Below are positions 22,458 to 34,457 of a DNA stretch of 64,000 nucleotides, piece after piece. The notes beneath the pieces were generated by a model. It made no database searches. It was not told the origin of the DNA and saw only the letters and a program-made list of their open reading frames with translations. A program made the position numbers and the translations under genes. Within the stretch, counting starts at the first letter, position 1; each line of letters starts with the position of its first letter. Location: NCBI GenBank assembly GCA_000934385.1, contig KN880439.1, forward strand, positions 1-64,000. The letters are read 5' to 3'. The DNA is from Cylindrobasidium torrendii FP15055 ss-10. Lineage: Eukaryota; Basidiomycota; Agaricomycetes; Agaricales; Physalacriaceae.

Positions 22458-23245
22458 CGTAAGTACGGCCGGGGAGAAGGAACAGTGGTGAGACTGAAGG
22501 GAAGACCACTGTACTTATATCTTGAGTCACCGGGAGGTTCATCTTGCAGGAATACAAATGCATGGCATCAGCCTACAGGCTCGGGCAAATGTTGATAATC
22601 CTTGAGCCAGGCTGCAAATGGAGAACCGGCAAACATGGTGCCAAGACTGTAGATTGAGCTGTATCATTGCATGGTCGCCTGATGCAAGGTTGCGAACACC
22701 GTGATCGTACAGAGTGAGAAGCAATACTCGGTCCCGTGATATCAAGTTGATCAAGTATCCGAAATTCTGTAGTCTGTCAGTGTCACAGTCCATGCGTTAA
22801 TCAAAGCAAAGCATTCGTTATACCTTCAGAATCTCTGACGGCAGTGCTTCCTGGATGTTGCATTGCTCTACTAGCTCTGCAACACATTAAATAATGCCTT
22901 CAAGTGTAGGAAACTACCATACTTATCGAAACACGAAGTTCAATTGGACTTCCCCCGAGCGCATAGGTGTGTATGGAACACGCACTGAACGCCGAAGAAC
23001 TTGATGGCCTTGCATTCCTGACGACGACAGTGAAGATCCCGGGGTGGTGTAAATTTTGAAGAGTACTCTGGAATGCGAGTTCAATTGCCAGAAGTAGACA
23101 TGTCAAACGGAGAGCTTACCGCGTATATGAGCAGACGGCTTCCTATTCCCAGACCCTGTTCATTTCTCCTCATACTAAAAGCCAGACCCTTTCTGCGGCA
23201 CATCCCCACCCACCGCACTCTTCCACCTTTTGCGACAACACCAGG
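22458..23245. other. Divergent intergenic region, no gene seen
   Basis: Upstream flanks of the LVIVD-repeat gene (leftward) and the small secreted protein (rightward). ORFs of 60-84 codons on the minus strand lack family signal or splice context. Confidence 0.4.
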
Positions 23246-23484
23246 ATGAAATTCTTCAGCACTTCAACACTCCCCTTCTTGTTCGCTGCACTTTCGTTAG
23301 TGTTCGCCCAAGAAAATGGCTCCTGTATGCCAGACCAGGACATCGAGGTCTGGTGTGGGTCGGCAGACGAGTGGGTGTGCTGTACCGCCGTGCGTATCCT
23401 TTCGCAGCGCACTTCCTTGTTTACTCACCAGACTCACAGGGTAATTTGTCGCGCTGTATGCCCTCCGAGAAGGGATGCCCATGA
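23246..23484 (+). CDS. Six-cysteine small secreted protein
   Basis: Exons 23246-23389 and 23440-23484, split by a 50-base intron (GTGCGT...CACAG), give 62 residues. Residues 1-21 are a textbook signal peptide (MKFFSTSTLPFLFAALSLVFA). The mature part is about 41 residues with six cysteines spaced C-X9-C-X7-CC-X7-C-X6-C. The C...C...CC...C...C order is the one seen in many inhibitor-cystine-knot miniproteins, so three disulfides are expected. Its role (antimicrobial, effector-like, or fruiting-body or wall protein) cannot be told. It lies alone between a secreted LVIVD protein and an RGG protein. Confidence 0.75.
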
Positions 23485-23920
23485 CGAGGAGAGAGAAAAG
23501 TACCCTGAAACGACCACGCATGAGCGCTTGAGCTGTGGAGAGTTGATGTTGGACCAGTATAGTGGCGACGACCGTTCACGAATAACAAACGCTTGCCGAT
23601 TTTGCAGCCAGACTCCTTGAGACCAGTCAGTTCGAAATGCCTGAGCCCGCACCAAGCAGAAGAAAACCAATAATTTGTGTGCGATAGAACGAATTCCAGT
23701 ACTGTACGCTATCGAGAGTATGTGGGGCAGGCAGCAAGAGTCTTACATAAACTATATACAAGATAGATATACATACTGGTGTTGAGTCGAGACGAGCTTC
23801 GTCGTAGGTATTGACATGGGCAGAGAAATGACGCGTAAAATAGTTCCTTACTGTAAAAAGATAGATAGATAGAGTTTTCGACTTTGCACACACCTCACAT
23901 TTCGTTCATTTGGATGTTCC
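23485..23920. other. Convergent intergenic region with a GATA microsatellite
   Basis: This holds the 3' ends of the small secreted protein gene and the RGG-rich gene. A short (GATA)3 microsatellite is at 23860-23872. No gene seen. Confidence 0.45.
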
Positions 23921-25909
23921 TCACGCTTCCGCCTTCTCCCCTTGGCCTTTATCCCTCTCTTCCCTCGGACCTAGCCCGACGTTACCCCCAATCGTCCTGG
24001 CTAGCCTCGAAATGGCATCACCAGTGATGATTGGCCGACTCGAGGTCCTCTTGTGCTGTTGCGGCTGGGCACCATTTGGCGCACTGTGCGTCCTCGCATG
24101 CCCGCTCTCATTCGTAGACCCACCCATCTCATCCGAAAACGCTGACTTGTGCCCACTCGTAAAACCGCCTCGCCCGAAGTCCGCTCCTCCTCGCGGCCCA
24201 CCGCGCCCCCCGCGATTACCGTTAAGGTAGCGCGGATGGGAAGTCATACCCGCCAGCGTGTGGCCAAGTCCGCCGCGTCCGCCACGAAAACCATTCCCGT
24301 TCCCATTCCCAAAGCCGCCGCGTCCGCCGAAGCCACGGTTCCCAGTGAACTCAGGACGATGATGCCCATTCCCATTCTGCCCAAATCCACCGCCATTGGT
24401 CTTTGACGCGTGGGAATCGTAGTGTTCTTCCGTTTGCAGATTGGGAGACTTTGGCGGCGCAGGGCTCGGGCAGGCCGAATTCGTCGTATTAAGGATAAAA
24501 TCGTTGCTGATGGACGGGAATAGAGGCTCCTCTGACACTGGTTCTTGTAATACAGGCGGCTTGGGCATTTGTGGCTTCGGCGCATGTAACAAAGGCGGTT
24601 CAGGTTGGGCTTGTTTCTGCGCAGGCTTTGGTGCATGCATAGATGAATATAGTGAGCGATCTTGCGCTACAGGCGACTTGGAGGCAGGCCCTGGGGATTT
24701 AGCACCCTTTCTCCCGGTCGCTTGTGCACCACCTAGCCGCATTGGCATTGCGCCTCTGATTGTATCCTGAGGCCCAGCCGCCAAGACGCCCAGCGTGGGT
24801 TTCTTGGGAAGAGAGGGATGCAAACGTGCGGACTGCAAAGTCGTTGCCTTGGACGAATCCTGGTTGTCAATTAGGGTTTGTGATATTGTTGCTGAGGTTT
24901 ACATACCTTTGGGTGCGTAGGATTTGCATCCTCAGACTCAATAACCAGATCCGGGAGTGAAGTTAAGCCGTCGACAATAATTGGGGAAATGAGGAGGTCC
25001 ATTTGCGCGCCAGGGCTGAGACCCTTGGGTTTAACGTCGGCTTTGACCTCGTCATGGGACTCCGCAGACTCCTCGTCGCTCTTCTTTGCATCGACGGCCC
25101 AATCGTCTAGATCCGGCAGTTCATCCTCTTCTTCATTGGCCCAGTCGATGTGACTAGCGCTGCCTGGCGTCGCACTGCGGGCATGTTCAACGAGAAGCGA
25201 GAGGTTGTGTCGCAAGGAGGCATTGGGGGTCAATAGAGAAGTATCTGAGAGGTCACGTTAACATTGAAGATCACAGATGCGGAGATTGCGTACTTGGCGC
25301 AGACTGCGAAGCAGCAAGCGACCCAGCGGAAGACGGATGAAGGGAAGCAGCACTGAGCGGCGCGGGTTTACTACGTGGGGCACGAGCATTGCGACGACGA
25401 CCAGCCGTATCCTCCTTCTTTGCATTGCCATTTATTGCCGGACTTGCGGCCTGGGAATTGGCCTTCGGTGGCCGACCATTTGGAGCGGCCTGCGCAGGGG
25501 AGACGGAGGCAGTGGACACACTGTTAGCGTCGCTTGTTGTCGTATTGGCACTACCCTGGCGGCCGCGCGCACGTTTGCCTTTAGGCTGAGAAGGCGTAGA
25601 CGGTGTTTTCTCCGTCGGGGTCGGGGCAGCCTTCGCAGGTGATGGTTTCTCAGTAGTCTTGGAAAGTGGCTTGTCTGCTTGTGATGATGCCTTCTCCGCA
25701 GGTTTGGCTTGTGTCGGAGTTGGGGCAGGTGCGGGGGCTGGAGTCGCAGGTGTGGAGGTTGTAGTTGTGCTTCCCTGTCGCTGAGACCCTGCTCCACGTC
25801 TTCCTCCTCCGCCCCGTCGAGGACCGCCTCCTCTGCCACCGCGGAACGCAGAGCCCGAATTTCCCCAACCTGTCCGGGAAGATGCCTGAGCGGGAGCTGG
25901 AGTAGCCAT
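23921..25909 (-). CDS. RGG/GAR-rich disordered protein, probable RNA-binding
   Basis: Three exons (about 25909-25275, about 25230-24905 and about 24850-23921). The N-terminal 40 residues are an RGG cluster (SAFRGGRGGGPRRGGGG). A Pro/Ala/Thr-rich linker with lysines comes next. The central exon has a conserved-looking acidic motif (HIDWANEEEDELPDLDDWAV) and GAQMDLLISPIIVDGLTSLP. The C-terminal exon has a second, larger RGG/GN-rich cluster (GGRGGFGNGNGNGFRGGRGG) and ends with ITGDAISRLARTIGG. RGG boxes bind RNA and are arginine-methylated in many proteins. No RRM or other folded domain is visible, so the specific role is unknown. Confidence 0.8.
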
Positions 25910-26361
25910 GCGTATTACTAGTAGACTAGCCGGTAGAAAATTCCAAGAGCAACAGCTAGGTTATTATGTCGTGTGAAATATCGGAGTTCGTCGACTGGAT
26001 GTACATATGTGAGTGAAAGTCTCGCCAGTCGGCTGAATTGATGCGCACGTTCAAGAAGCTAGAAATAGCGCCCGTTGGCGACGAGAGATATAGCCTGTGA
26101 ATCGTATAGTCGTGTCTGGCGTCGTCGACGCAAGGGGCTTGGGGGACCCGATGATGTAGGCAAGAAGGAGCCCTGGCGGACAATTGGCCTATTTGGCTAC
26201 GGTTTGGTTTTTGATGGGGGTCAATCCACCCGCGTATTGGGTTCGTATTACACCATCACATTGTCGTCTTTGTGGATCTCTGCAAGTTCTTTTCGTTCTT
26301 TGTAACGTTCTCTTACATGCGCATCGATACCAACAGCCCTGTACCACCACTATAAATCAAG
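25910..26361. other. Divergent promoter region
   Basis: A 450-base spacer between the RGG-protein start (leftward) and the SmG start (rightward). Nothing beyond promoter function is evident. Confidence 0.45.
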
Positions 26362-26824
26362 ATGTCAAAAGCCTCCCAGCCTGAGTTGAAAAAGGTGTGT
26401 ATACCTCAACAGACATTCCATGACCATCCACCCCATACGGCCTCGAATCCACAACATTTCTACTCCGTGATTGCAAGGATAGTGCTCCTTAGAAGAATAC
26501 GAACACGCGGATGCTCAATTCCGATTCAACACACACCATTTCGACGCGTATTGATGCTCAGATCTACAGTTCATGGACAAAAAGCTTTTCATCCATCTTC
26601 AAGGAGGCCGCAAAGTATCTGGAACGCTCCGTGGATACGACCTGTTCCTTAATCTTGTCATCGACGACGCACAGGAAGAGAGCACACCAGGACAGAAGCA
26701 TCCCATCGGCACAGTGGTGCGTACTCTTCTGTTCAAACAGCGACTGATATATTCATTTCTGCGCGTACAGGTCATCCGTGGAAACAGTGTAACTTCGATG
26801 GAAACACTTGAAACGATACGATAG
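26362..26824 (+). CDS. Small nuclear ribonucleoprotein SmG
   Basis: One of the seven Sm core proteins that ring U1, U2, U4 and U5 snRNAs in the spliceosome. The first exon encodes MSKASQPELKK. A large intron (from about 26396 to 26570) leads to FMDKKLFIHLQGGRKVSGTL then RGYDLFLNLVIDDA (Sm1 motif). A last intron (about 26716-26770) leads to VIRGNSVTSMETLE (Sm2 motif). Total 77 residues, the usual size. The only close alternative is Lsm7; the start and GNSV ending fit SmG best. Confidence 0.94.
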
Positions 26825-27093
26825 ACGCGCCGTTGTATTGAATATTTTGGCCTACTTACTTACGTCCGCACCGGGCACTTTGTGGAAGAGATAGCTTGCT
26901 GTAATTCACCTTGCAATCATTGTATTACTGTTACTCCGACAAACAGACTTGGAGAGAATTTCCATTTGTTCCAATGTAGATTCTGTGTAGATCCAGTTGC
27001 GCTTGCAAGTTGCGGGAGGGGTATATTACATGATCGGAAAACGTGGGCCGGTCCACCAAACTTTTCCAAGCTTGTCCACGACCACTCAGCTCG

Positions 27094-29400
27094 ATGAGAG
27101 GCCAATGGCTACAAGCTGGGTGGTCATGCGCAAAGCGCTCGTTCGCGTCGACCCCGCACCAACAACGCGTCGACATTCCACAAATTGCGAACTCGGCCAG
27201 AAGTTATACAACAGCCACCGCGTCTACCAGCCAGCCGAATCGCGAGGTGCGTTGCTGAATACGGTGTCCGACGCGTCGCTGACTCCCGCATCTCCCTAGG
27301 TATCTCCTCCGACGACTCACCCGCAAGTTGCAGGTACCCAAACGCCGAAACAATCCCTCGAATTGTCGTACGCCGGAGACCTAATAAAGCGGCTCACAAC
27401 GGCCCTCCAACACGACAAGAACCCTACCCGAATATGGCGCCTCTACCGCGTCCTTGCCATCAATCACAATGACAAGCTCCCGCCAGCTATTCATCACCAT
27501 GCCCTCCGTAAGGTTACGCCGACACTACAACAACTCCGAAGAGCCTCGGTGCGACGGCCAGCGAAAAGCGGACCGCGCACACCACACGCCCACGAGGACC
27601 GGTTTCGCTTCGTCATACGACAGCTCCAGATTCTCGACAAGGTCTCCCTGTCTGACTTCAACTTCATCTTGGCGCAATTCGCTGCAGTCGGGAATCACTT
27701 GGGTTGTGTGACCATCCTCCGAGAAATGTCTGTTCACAACGTCCGGCCAAACGCTCCGAGCTTAGGATACGCTCTCCAGGCTATTGCGCACCGCCTTACC
27801 CTGCCCTGTCGCGTAGGGCTCAAGCAACAACGGCTGGCCGCATCGAAAAATACGTTGGAAACCGTGTTGGGGTATTTCAAGGAGCAGCCCCATCTTATCA
27901 CCTCGTTGACATGGGATCTTGTGCTCCGGATAGCCAAGGACACGCACGACCTAGAGACGTTCGAATGGCTAGTGAAGTGGGGCTACGGTATTGACCTTGC
28001 AACCCCGGACAGAGCCATCAACCCTTGGGACACTCCGTCAGAAGGCATTCTTCCAGTCCCCGACTCTCCCTTCCCGTTCTCAGTCTCCGCGCTCAACGCT
28101 ATCCTCGACGCGTATGGCCGCGCTGGCAACATTTCCCGACTGGTCCAGACTTTTGAGGTCCTCACCACCCCCGTCCCACACATCCAGGAATACTTCGCTG
28201 TCGATTCGTGGGACCAGGACGAAGACGATGACTTCGGTGTCGTACCCACTTCGACGTACGTGTTCCCTCACACGGTTCCCAACACTACGTCCTATGCCAT
28301 CATCATACGCCATGTTGCGCGCGCCGGCAAGCGGGTGCTCGCAAGACATTACCTCTACGCCGCATACCGCGACTACCGCAGGCGCGCACACGACCTGTTC
28401 CTCCAGCATCGTGATACACGAATTATTCACCCTCCGAGTCCGAATCTTAGCCTCACGCGCGAACATTTGCTCAGTGTGGTCAGCCTGGCGAAACGTACGC
28501 GGGATATGGGTCTGTACAAATGGCTGCACAACCGCGGCTTCCCTGCTGTCCTGAATCAGCTCACCCGGGACCTGGAGCATGCGCTGAAAGCGAGAGAACT
28601 CAAGGGCAATCCAAAGCCAGTTCCACCTGTCCGTGCTGTGTATGGACGTGCAACCTTTACCGGCAACCGCTCAGATACGCCGCTTGTGAATACGCCGCAG
28701 GTGCGCATTAATCCTCTATCGATGGCAAACAGCTAACGGGCATTTCCAGGTCAAGTATCTTAACATGAATGTGCACATCTTTCACCTCGAGAAACAGATC
28801 AAAGAGGTACAAGTCCTCTGGGACCATCTCAAGATCATGCGCGAGCGGTCATATCAGCGCAAAACAGAATATCTCGGCCGTCGTGTCTGGCGTTCGCAGA
28901 AGGTCTTCATTCCCGAGGAGGGCCGCATGACTCTGGTGTCCAAGACTTGGTGGAAGGCATACGTGCGGTTCAGGGAGCTTTCCGAGGATGCAGAGTGGTA
29001 CCGCCCCGGGCGCAAGATGATGCAGCGTTATATTCACAAGCGCTGGAATCGTCACACAAAGCGCAAGATGTCCATCTGGCGCACAAAACACGGCTTCTGG
29101 CGGCCCAGGTCGCGCCAAATATGGTGGGACCATGAGCGTGTGCGGCTGGCGGAGCGTATCAGGCGTATATTCGTTGCGCGAGGGAAGGAGGAAGGGAAAA
29201 CTGAGGAAGAAATTGAGAAGGAGGTTGCGGACGCCGTGGAGCAAATTCCGGAAACACCTGGAGGCCAGAAGAAGATCCGGACGTACTCGCAGATGCAGTA
29301 CCACCGGAGACAGGCGTTGAAGGATGCGATGACGATGGGCGTACTCCCGGGCGGCAGTACTGAGGAAGCTGCGACTGAGAAGGCAGACTCGACTCCCTGA
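27094..29400 (+). CDS. Mitochondrial pentatricopeptide-repeat (PPR)-like protein
   Basis: The first exon (27094-27249) encodes a basic, Ser/Thr-rich import signal (MRGQWLQAGWSCAKRSF...). An intron (27250-27299) leads to the long second exon. A PPR-like unit reads SDFNFILAQFAAVGNHLGCV followed by TILREMSVHNVRPNAPS; other helical pairs include SVSALNAILDAYGRAGNISR and TSYAIIIRHVARAGKRVLAR. The frame seems to stop at 28736, but an intron at about 28700-28749 joins it to a Lys/Arg-rich exon with YLGRRVWRSQKVF, TWWKAYVRFRELSEDAEWY and a Trp-rich stretch (IWRTKHGFWRPR). Total about 715 residues. Such proteins act in mitochondrial RNA processing or translation; the target is unknown. Confidence 0.8.
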
Positions 29401-29809
29401 GCAATGGGCCGTATTTTATGCCCTACTTAGGTACCTCCGCCGCTAGTCTCTTCCAAACCAGCCTGGGAGAAACCAGGGCCGGTCAAGAAGGGTCGGATGT
29501 ATGGTGGGCGCGAAGGTAGTAGATGGAAAACCTTCCCGAACTTGTATATTCGCCTAATCATCGTATACCAAGTCTTCACCAATGCTATCTTTCTGCAGCA
29601 ACTACCGTGTTTCCCAAGTCGCAAACAATTTTAGGCCCCAGACGTGAATACCTGAGACCGTTGCTAAAGGAAGTCTTTGAGCTTTATTTTCTGCATTATC
29701 ATCACATTTGAATCCAATAAGTATATAAACTAGTTACGTGAGTACATTAGAACCTAAGTTATGGCCTCTGGTCAGCGTTAAATTGGCTTTTCGTTGGAAA
29801 GTGCTCACG
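29401..29809. other. Convergent intergenic region
   Basis: This holds the 3' ends of the PPR-like gene and SYS1. An AT-rich TATATAAACTAG stretch near 29720 fits 3' processing. No gene seen. Confidence 0.45.
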
Positions 29810-30567
29810 TCAGTCTCGTCTAGGTGAGATAGCCCTCATCTCTATGTTTTCCAGGTCTTCGTCATCCGAATCAACCCTGTTCTCGACGCGCTCAAGAGCG
29901 TCGCGCTCGAGGTCGTCTACGTTGACTTCCAACCCCACATCCATCTCTCGGCGCACGCAGAGCTGCTCTGCAGCAATGACGACGCCCACGGTCCCCACAA
30001 TCATAATGCCCCACCAGAAGAGGGAAGTTGGAAAGGATGCAGAGTAGTAGGACGTGAGCAGGACATGGATGAACAGAAATGTCAGGGCAAAGTCCAGCAC
30101 CAGTCGTGGTCTCCGGACGATTGTATATATCCAATACGTGCTGCAAAGAGGAGTCAGCATTGCAACCCACTGAAAATGAGAATGAGAATGGACACGCACT
30201 CTGCGACGCATGCTGCCAACCAACAGACGCTAATCACCCATCCCCTCAATGGATCCACAACCCAGCCATCCGCGCCATCGTCACCCACGCCGACCTTCTT
30301 GCCCGCCGACCACACCCACGCGTAGCCATTTCGCGCCCACGAATTCGAGCTCGTCGGTCGGCCCGCGATATTTCTCCAATCCAGAATCATGCCAACGCTC
30401 GCTGCACCGCCCTCCCAGTCCATGCTCTCCCGGTCCGCGAACGTCGCGAGCGACGCGGGTATAACGACGCACAGCGCGAGGTAGTGTATGGTTTGCAGTG
30501 AGATTATTTGCGACAGGATGAGTACGGGATCCCATGTCGAGGAGCCTGCCTGCTTTTGTGGTGGCAT
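29810..30567 (-). CDS. SYS1: Golgi membrane protein Sys1
   Basis: Four-helix protein of the trans-Golgi that recruits the Arl3 GTPase and so supports endosome-to-Golgi traffic. Two exons with a 59-base intron near 30140-30200 give 232 residues. Signatures: SQIISLQTIHYLALCVVIP, then WVISVCWLAACVADTYWIYT, then IVRRPRLVLDFALTFLFIH, and TSYYSASFPTSLFWWGIMI with AAEQLCVRREM. The acidic tail (VDSDDEDLENIEM) is cytosolic. Splicing at the second acceptor (TTTGCAG) rather than the nearer one keeps the family's DTYWIY sequence. Confidence 0.93.
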
Positions 30568-30977
30568 TGCAAGTCGTTAGTGCTATAAGCAACGCGCCAG
30601 TGTGGTCATATAAGCAGGCGAAATGAACGAGAAGTTGGCGGGCACAAACAGACTTGTGAATCGGCCCGGTGCCCGCAAACGGCAGCGCTTCAACTGAACT
30701 GCACCAGATGAAAGTAGCCCAGTCATCACACCGAAAGTTTATTAGCACAGTACTATTCGATGTTCGCAAACGTAAAATATCCTAGCATTGTATGTAAACG
30801 TAAGACGAGTTATTGGTGGGATGAAGCACCATAAGAGACTGCTACCTCTACTACGATAACAGGCTGTCCAATTCATCCATAAAGGAGCGATAACGAGTCC
30901 GAGAATACCAACCCGCTAGTCCTATTAACTAGGAAATATTGGGGGGGAATAGTGTAAATGAGGTAGCATAGTGTGGA
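30568..30977. other. Intergenic region, nothing specific seen
   Basis: Between the SYS1 start and the 3' end of the next minus-strand gene. A GGGGGGG run is at about 30941-30947. No gene seen. Confidence 0.4.
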
Positions 30978-31664
30978 TTACTTGTTGCTGCCGAGAACCT
31001 GAGCGTACGTCGGAGGGGACGACGACACGGACGAGTCATCGTCTTCCGAGTTCAAAAGCTCCCAATCATCCGAGGGTATCGGCCCGCCAAAGGCTGCATC
31101 GTCCAGTACGATCACCGTCGCTACCTTGGGGATCATCTCGAAGGGATCATGTTCTGTCTCGGAGCGTCAGTGTTGTCTCGGAATGGCACGGACAATGAGC
31201 GCACCTTTCGGCGAACCTCTCTTGCGGCGGATATCGACGACACGACATCCCTCGGCCCTCATCAAGTCACCAAGATACAGTTCGGTGAAGCCCTTCTCCT
31301 CTATGTCATCGACGACAGAGCCCAGAGGCACAAAGGTAGGCTCGTCGTCCCAGTCTCCATCGACAGTGTCGGCGACCGCCTCGGTGAGACTTACAGAGGC
31401 GGGCGCGGCGGGAGCCTTGCGAACGTCGACCACCTCACGAGTCTTGTGGATCCACGTAGGCTTGTGAAGCAGGCGCTGACGGTGGGCATCTTGGTGGGCG
31501 CGTTTCCGGGTCAAGTCGTACGCACGACGGTCCTTGAGGTCTGACTTGACGTGGAGGAGCGAGCCGTTACGGTTGCGCGTCTGAGAGGTGGGCTTGGCCG
31601 CGGTGGCGGCAGAAGCCGGGGAGATAGCAATAGGCGTCGCGGTGGGAGTGGTGGCAGCAGACAT
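30978..31664 (-). CDS. Hypothetical basic/acidic two-part protein
   Basis: Two exons joined over a 51-base intron (about 31155-31205) give 211 residues. The frame read straight on would stop at 31167, but the spliced version continues with HDPFEMIPKVATVIVLDDAA, then SDDWELLNSEDDDSSVSSS and a clean stop at 30978. The N-terminal part is Ala/Thr-rich, followed by a basic helix (DLKDRRAYDLTRKRAHQDAH), IHKTREVVDV and VDGDWDDEPTFVPLG. GFTELYLGDLMRAEGCRVVD is the most ordered-looking stretch. No known family or enzyme motif is recognised. Confidence 0.72.
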
Positions 31665-32873
31665 GGTATAGAATGAACGAAGCAGTGAAGTTTCGTAGGG
31701 TATTGTAGAAAGGCAGGCGAAGTAACTCGGTTGTGAGTGGTGGTGGTTGGTGTGAGGGTAGACCTGTGCCCCATTCCCTGAACGATCGTCTTTATAGCCC
31801 GCTTCCGCTCCGTGAGATAAGACCACTCTGACCAGCACGCCGTCATCAGTTTGTCCCAGCTTTGCCCTTTTGAACTCTGTAGCTGATGTCACCCAAACAA
31901 GCCATTATGTTTCCCATTGCAGTGTCCTAGCTTGCTGCACCGCCATATTGTCCAACGGCCTTGTCCTCACCGCCAGTATGGGAACGTGCGAACGAGTCAA
32001 ACGTGGGCCATGCTAACTATGGACCGCTTTGAGTAGCATCATCGGCGGCGGTCCACCGGCACATGAATAAGATCGGTAGGTGCATAACACGGTCTGAACA
32101 CCAACTGAACACGGTCGTCATTGTCATGTAAACGGACAGCTGAGCAATGGGTGTGTGTGCTGCTAAAACGTAAGCTCGCAACAATAAAGAAGGACATGGG
32201 ACGCACCAGTGGCAATCCCATGAGCTCTAGATGATCCAATTGCCTTTCCACAACCACAAACATTCGAGAATCTTGATCCCGAAATGGCGAGCTCTGGAAT
32301 TCCTCTGGTTTTGAGTGGCGTACATACCAGTGCTGAGACGAGGTAATGCAGCGCATATGGTGTGCGTGGGTTAAGAGTATCTTGCAGCGACTCTTGCGGC
32401 TTTATCGACGCGAGGCCTTTGTTATCTTCGAGCTGCTAGTCCTAGACAGGGTCAAGATCGACGTTGACCAGAATTGGTGGCCAAAAGGCGAATGTACGCG
32501 TAGTCGCATTGCATCTGAGATATTGATGATATTTTGGTTTATGGACAGCTTTGGCGGTGCACATCGTTTCCATCGTGTGGGTCGGCAAGGTCGCTCTGTG
32601 CATGCTGGGAGAGCATAGGTATGATGAGGGCGTCGCTTCCACAATGGTTCGAGTAAGGATCAAATGTTGAGGAAGACTTGGTACTATTTGCCAACGGAGA
32701 GAGAAGCAGCAGGCCTGGAGGTATTCCAGAGATAGTTCGAAGGCAAGCTTCGAAATTTTTTTGATCGCGCGATCGAATCCACAAACGCCACACTTGGTTT
32801 AGAACGGCACCGAGTACCGTGCATGCAGGTCTGATCGAAAGAGTGCTTTTTCCTTGCACCATATCGCACGAAG
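31665..32873. other. Divergent intergenic region, no gene supported
   Basis: 1.2 kb between the preceding minus-strand gene and RRS1. Overlapping short ORFs on the minus strand (32039-32869) have no family signal. A palindromic GATCGCGCGATC lies near 32763. Confidence 0.45.
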
Positions 32874-34015
32874 ATGGATGTCTCTAGTATTCTTGCCTCT
32901 CATGCGGAAAAATAGTACGTGGTATTTTCGTCGATTCGTGTCTATATTAAGCAATTGCAGTAAATCTATCACCGTCGAAAAGGCAAACCCACTGGAGGTT
33001 GATGCGGCATATTTGACGGTCACAGACCCAAATCCTATAGATGTGGACAGTTACGAGTGCGTCTACACATTTGAAATGCTACATCCCATTTCATCTATCC
33101 TTCAGCAATGACTTGGAAGAGCACCTTCAATCCCTCGCCCGAGATGGCACCCAGGCGCTCATTTCGTCTCTTTTCCAACTTCCCATTAACCGTTCCGATG
33201 ACGGTCCTCTTGCTCAACTCCCTGCACCCATCGCACCATTACCCCGTGCAAAACATCTGCCGAAACCCAAGCCTCCTACTAAATGGGAGCAATTTGCCGC
33301 TGCAAAGGGCATCCAACACAAGAAGCGAGACAAGAAGGAGTGGGACGAGGAAAGGCAAGAATGGGTCAACCGCTGGGGACGGGATGGAAAGAACAGGCAA
33401 CTCGAGGAGCAATGGATTACAGAAGTCCCTCTCCATGCCGGTGCGTTCATGCTCTCAAGTCTTGCATTACATTTACTGACCGGTGCTCCAGACATCGACC
33501 ACGACCCACGTAAGATTGCCCGTGACGAACGCAAAGCCCGCGTGGCGAAGAATCAAAAGCAACAACAGGGCAACATTGCGCGCGCGCAATCTTCGTCTTC
33601 AGCCCAGCCCCAACCCCGGGAGGAGAGGAAGAAAGATATCGATCGCACCTTGTCGTCTGCAAGAGTCAGCACAGCTAGTATGGGACGCTTCGACAAAAAG
33701 TTGGAAGGAGAGAAGAAGATGCGGGGTGTCAAGCGGAAGGTGTGTGACCTTTATTTCAAGCGCGTTCTCTGGCTGATTACATGAAAGTTCGACTCCAACG
33801 AGCAAGGTGGTGATTCTGAACGCAAGAATTCACTGGCACTGCTTTCGAAGATGGACTCAGATTCAAGGAAGATGCGTACAAGGCCATCATCCGGTGGTGA
33901 CGAAACGGTCAACGTTCGCAAAGCAGTCAAGTTCGTGAGCAAGGGCAAGGGCGCTGTCGCGATGGGGAAAGAGGCTGCGAGCAAAAAGAAGTTCAAGTCA
34001 GGGAAGCGGAAATAA
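32874..34015 (+). CDS. RRS1: Ribosome biogenesis regulatory protein Rrs1
   Basis: Nucleolar assembly factor that brings the 5S RNP into pre-60S particles with Rpf2. The start is MDVSSILASHAEK, then an intron to SITVEKANPLEVDAAYLTV and another to DLEEHLQSLARDGTQALIS, LFQLP. The signature is LPKPKPPTKWEQFAAAKGI, then KKRDKKEWDEERQEWVNRWG. The second half is basic and Ser-rich (SMGRFDKKLEGEKKMRGVKR) and ends in KKKFKSGKRK. A short intron follows VPLHA (about 33441-33491) and another follows VKRK (about 33738-33785). Confidence 0.94.
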
Positions 34016-34457
34016 ACCTGACTATGCTTGGTGTACATAGCACTGCTCATCGATCCAGATGCTTGCATTGTTGTACGCTAAACTCATATAACTTATGCAA
34101 TTCATGGGCCCTCTGTTTTCAAACGCCTAACAAGACACAGGCGCACCAGTTGAACACAGTGACATGTCAATGTGGGTCCGGGGCTCACACAGTAGAGGCT
34201 GTTCGATTCGGAATAGAGTACTTCTTATGTAACGCTTCAAATACGAAGAGTGAATGTTGAACACCATCACACCATACACACAACCTGAGCTTGCAATAAA
34301 GCACATGAACAAGGCTCGGTTGACCGCCAAACTGCCAGTGTTGCGCGCTTGACCGTGAGGAAAGCCAGCCAAGGAATATGACCGTGTGAGCAACTCGTTC
34401 ATCAATAGCAAAACATTGGATTGTGGGCAGAGCAATACATTCTATGGACTTGTTTAT
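34016..34457. other. Convergent intergenic region
   Basis: 3' flanks of RRS1 and of the NEDD8 E1 subunit gene. Short ORFs only. Confidence 0.45.

Noticed and set aside
28080..28580. Long minus-strand ORF inside the PPR-like gene
   Set aside because: It is a shadow of the sense-strand coding exon, with no family signal.
31511..31846. Minus-strand ORF overlapping the start of the 31-kb unknown
   Set aside because: The overlapping frame starting at 31664 continues through a good splice site to an ordered domain; this one is His/Pro/Arg-rich noise.
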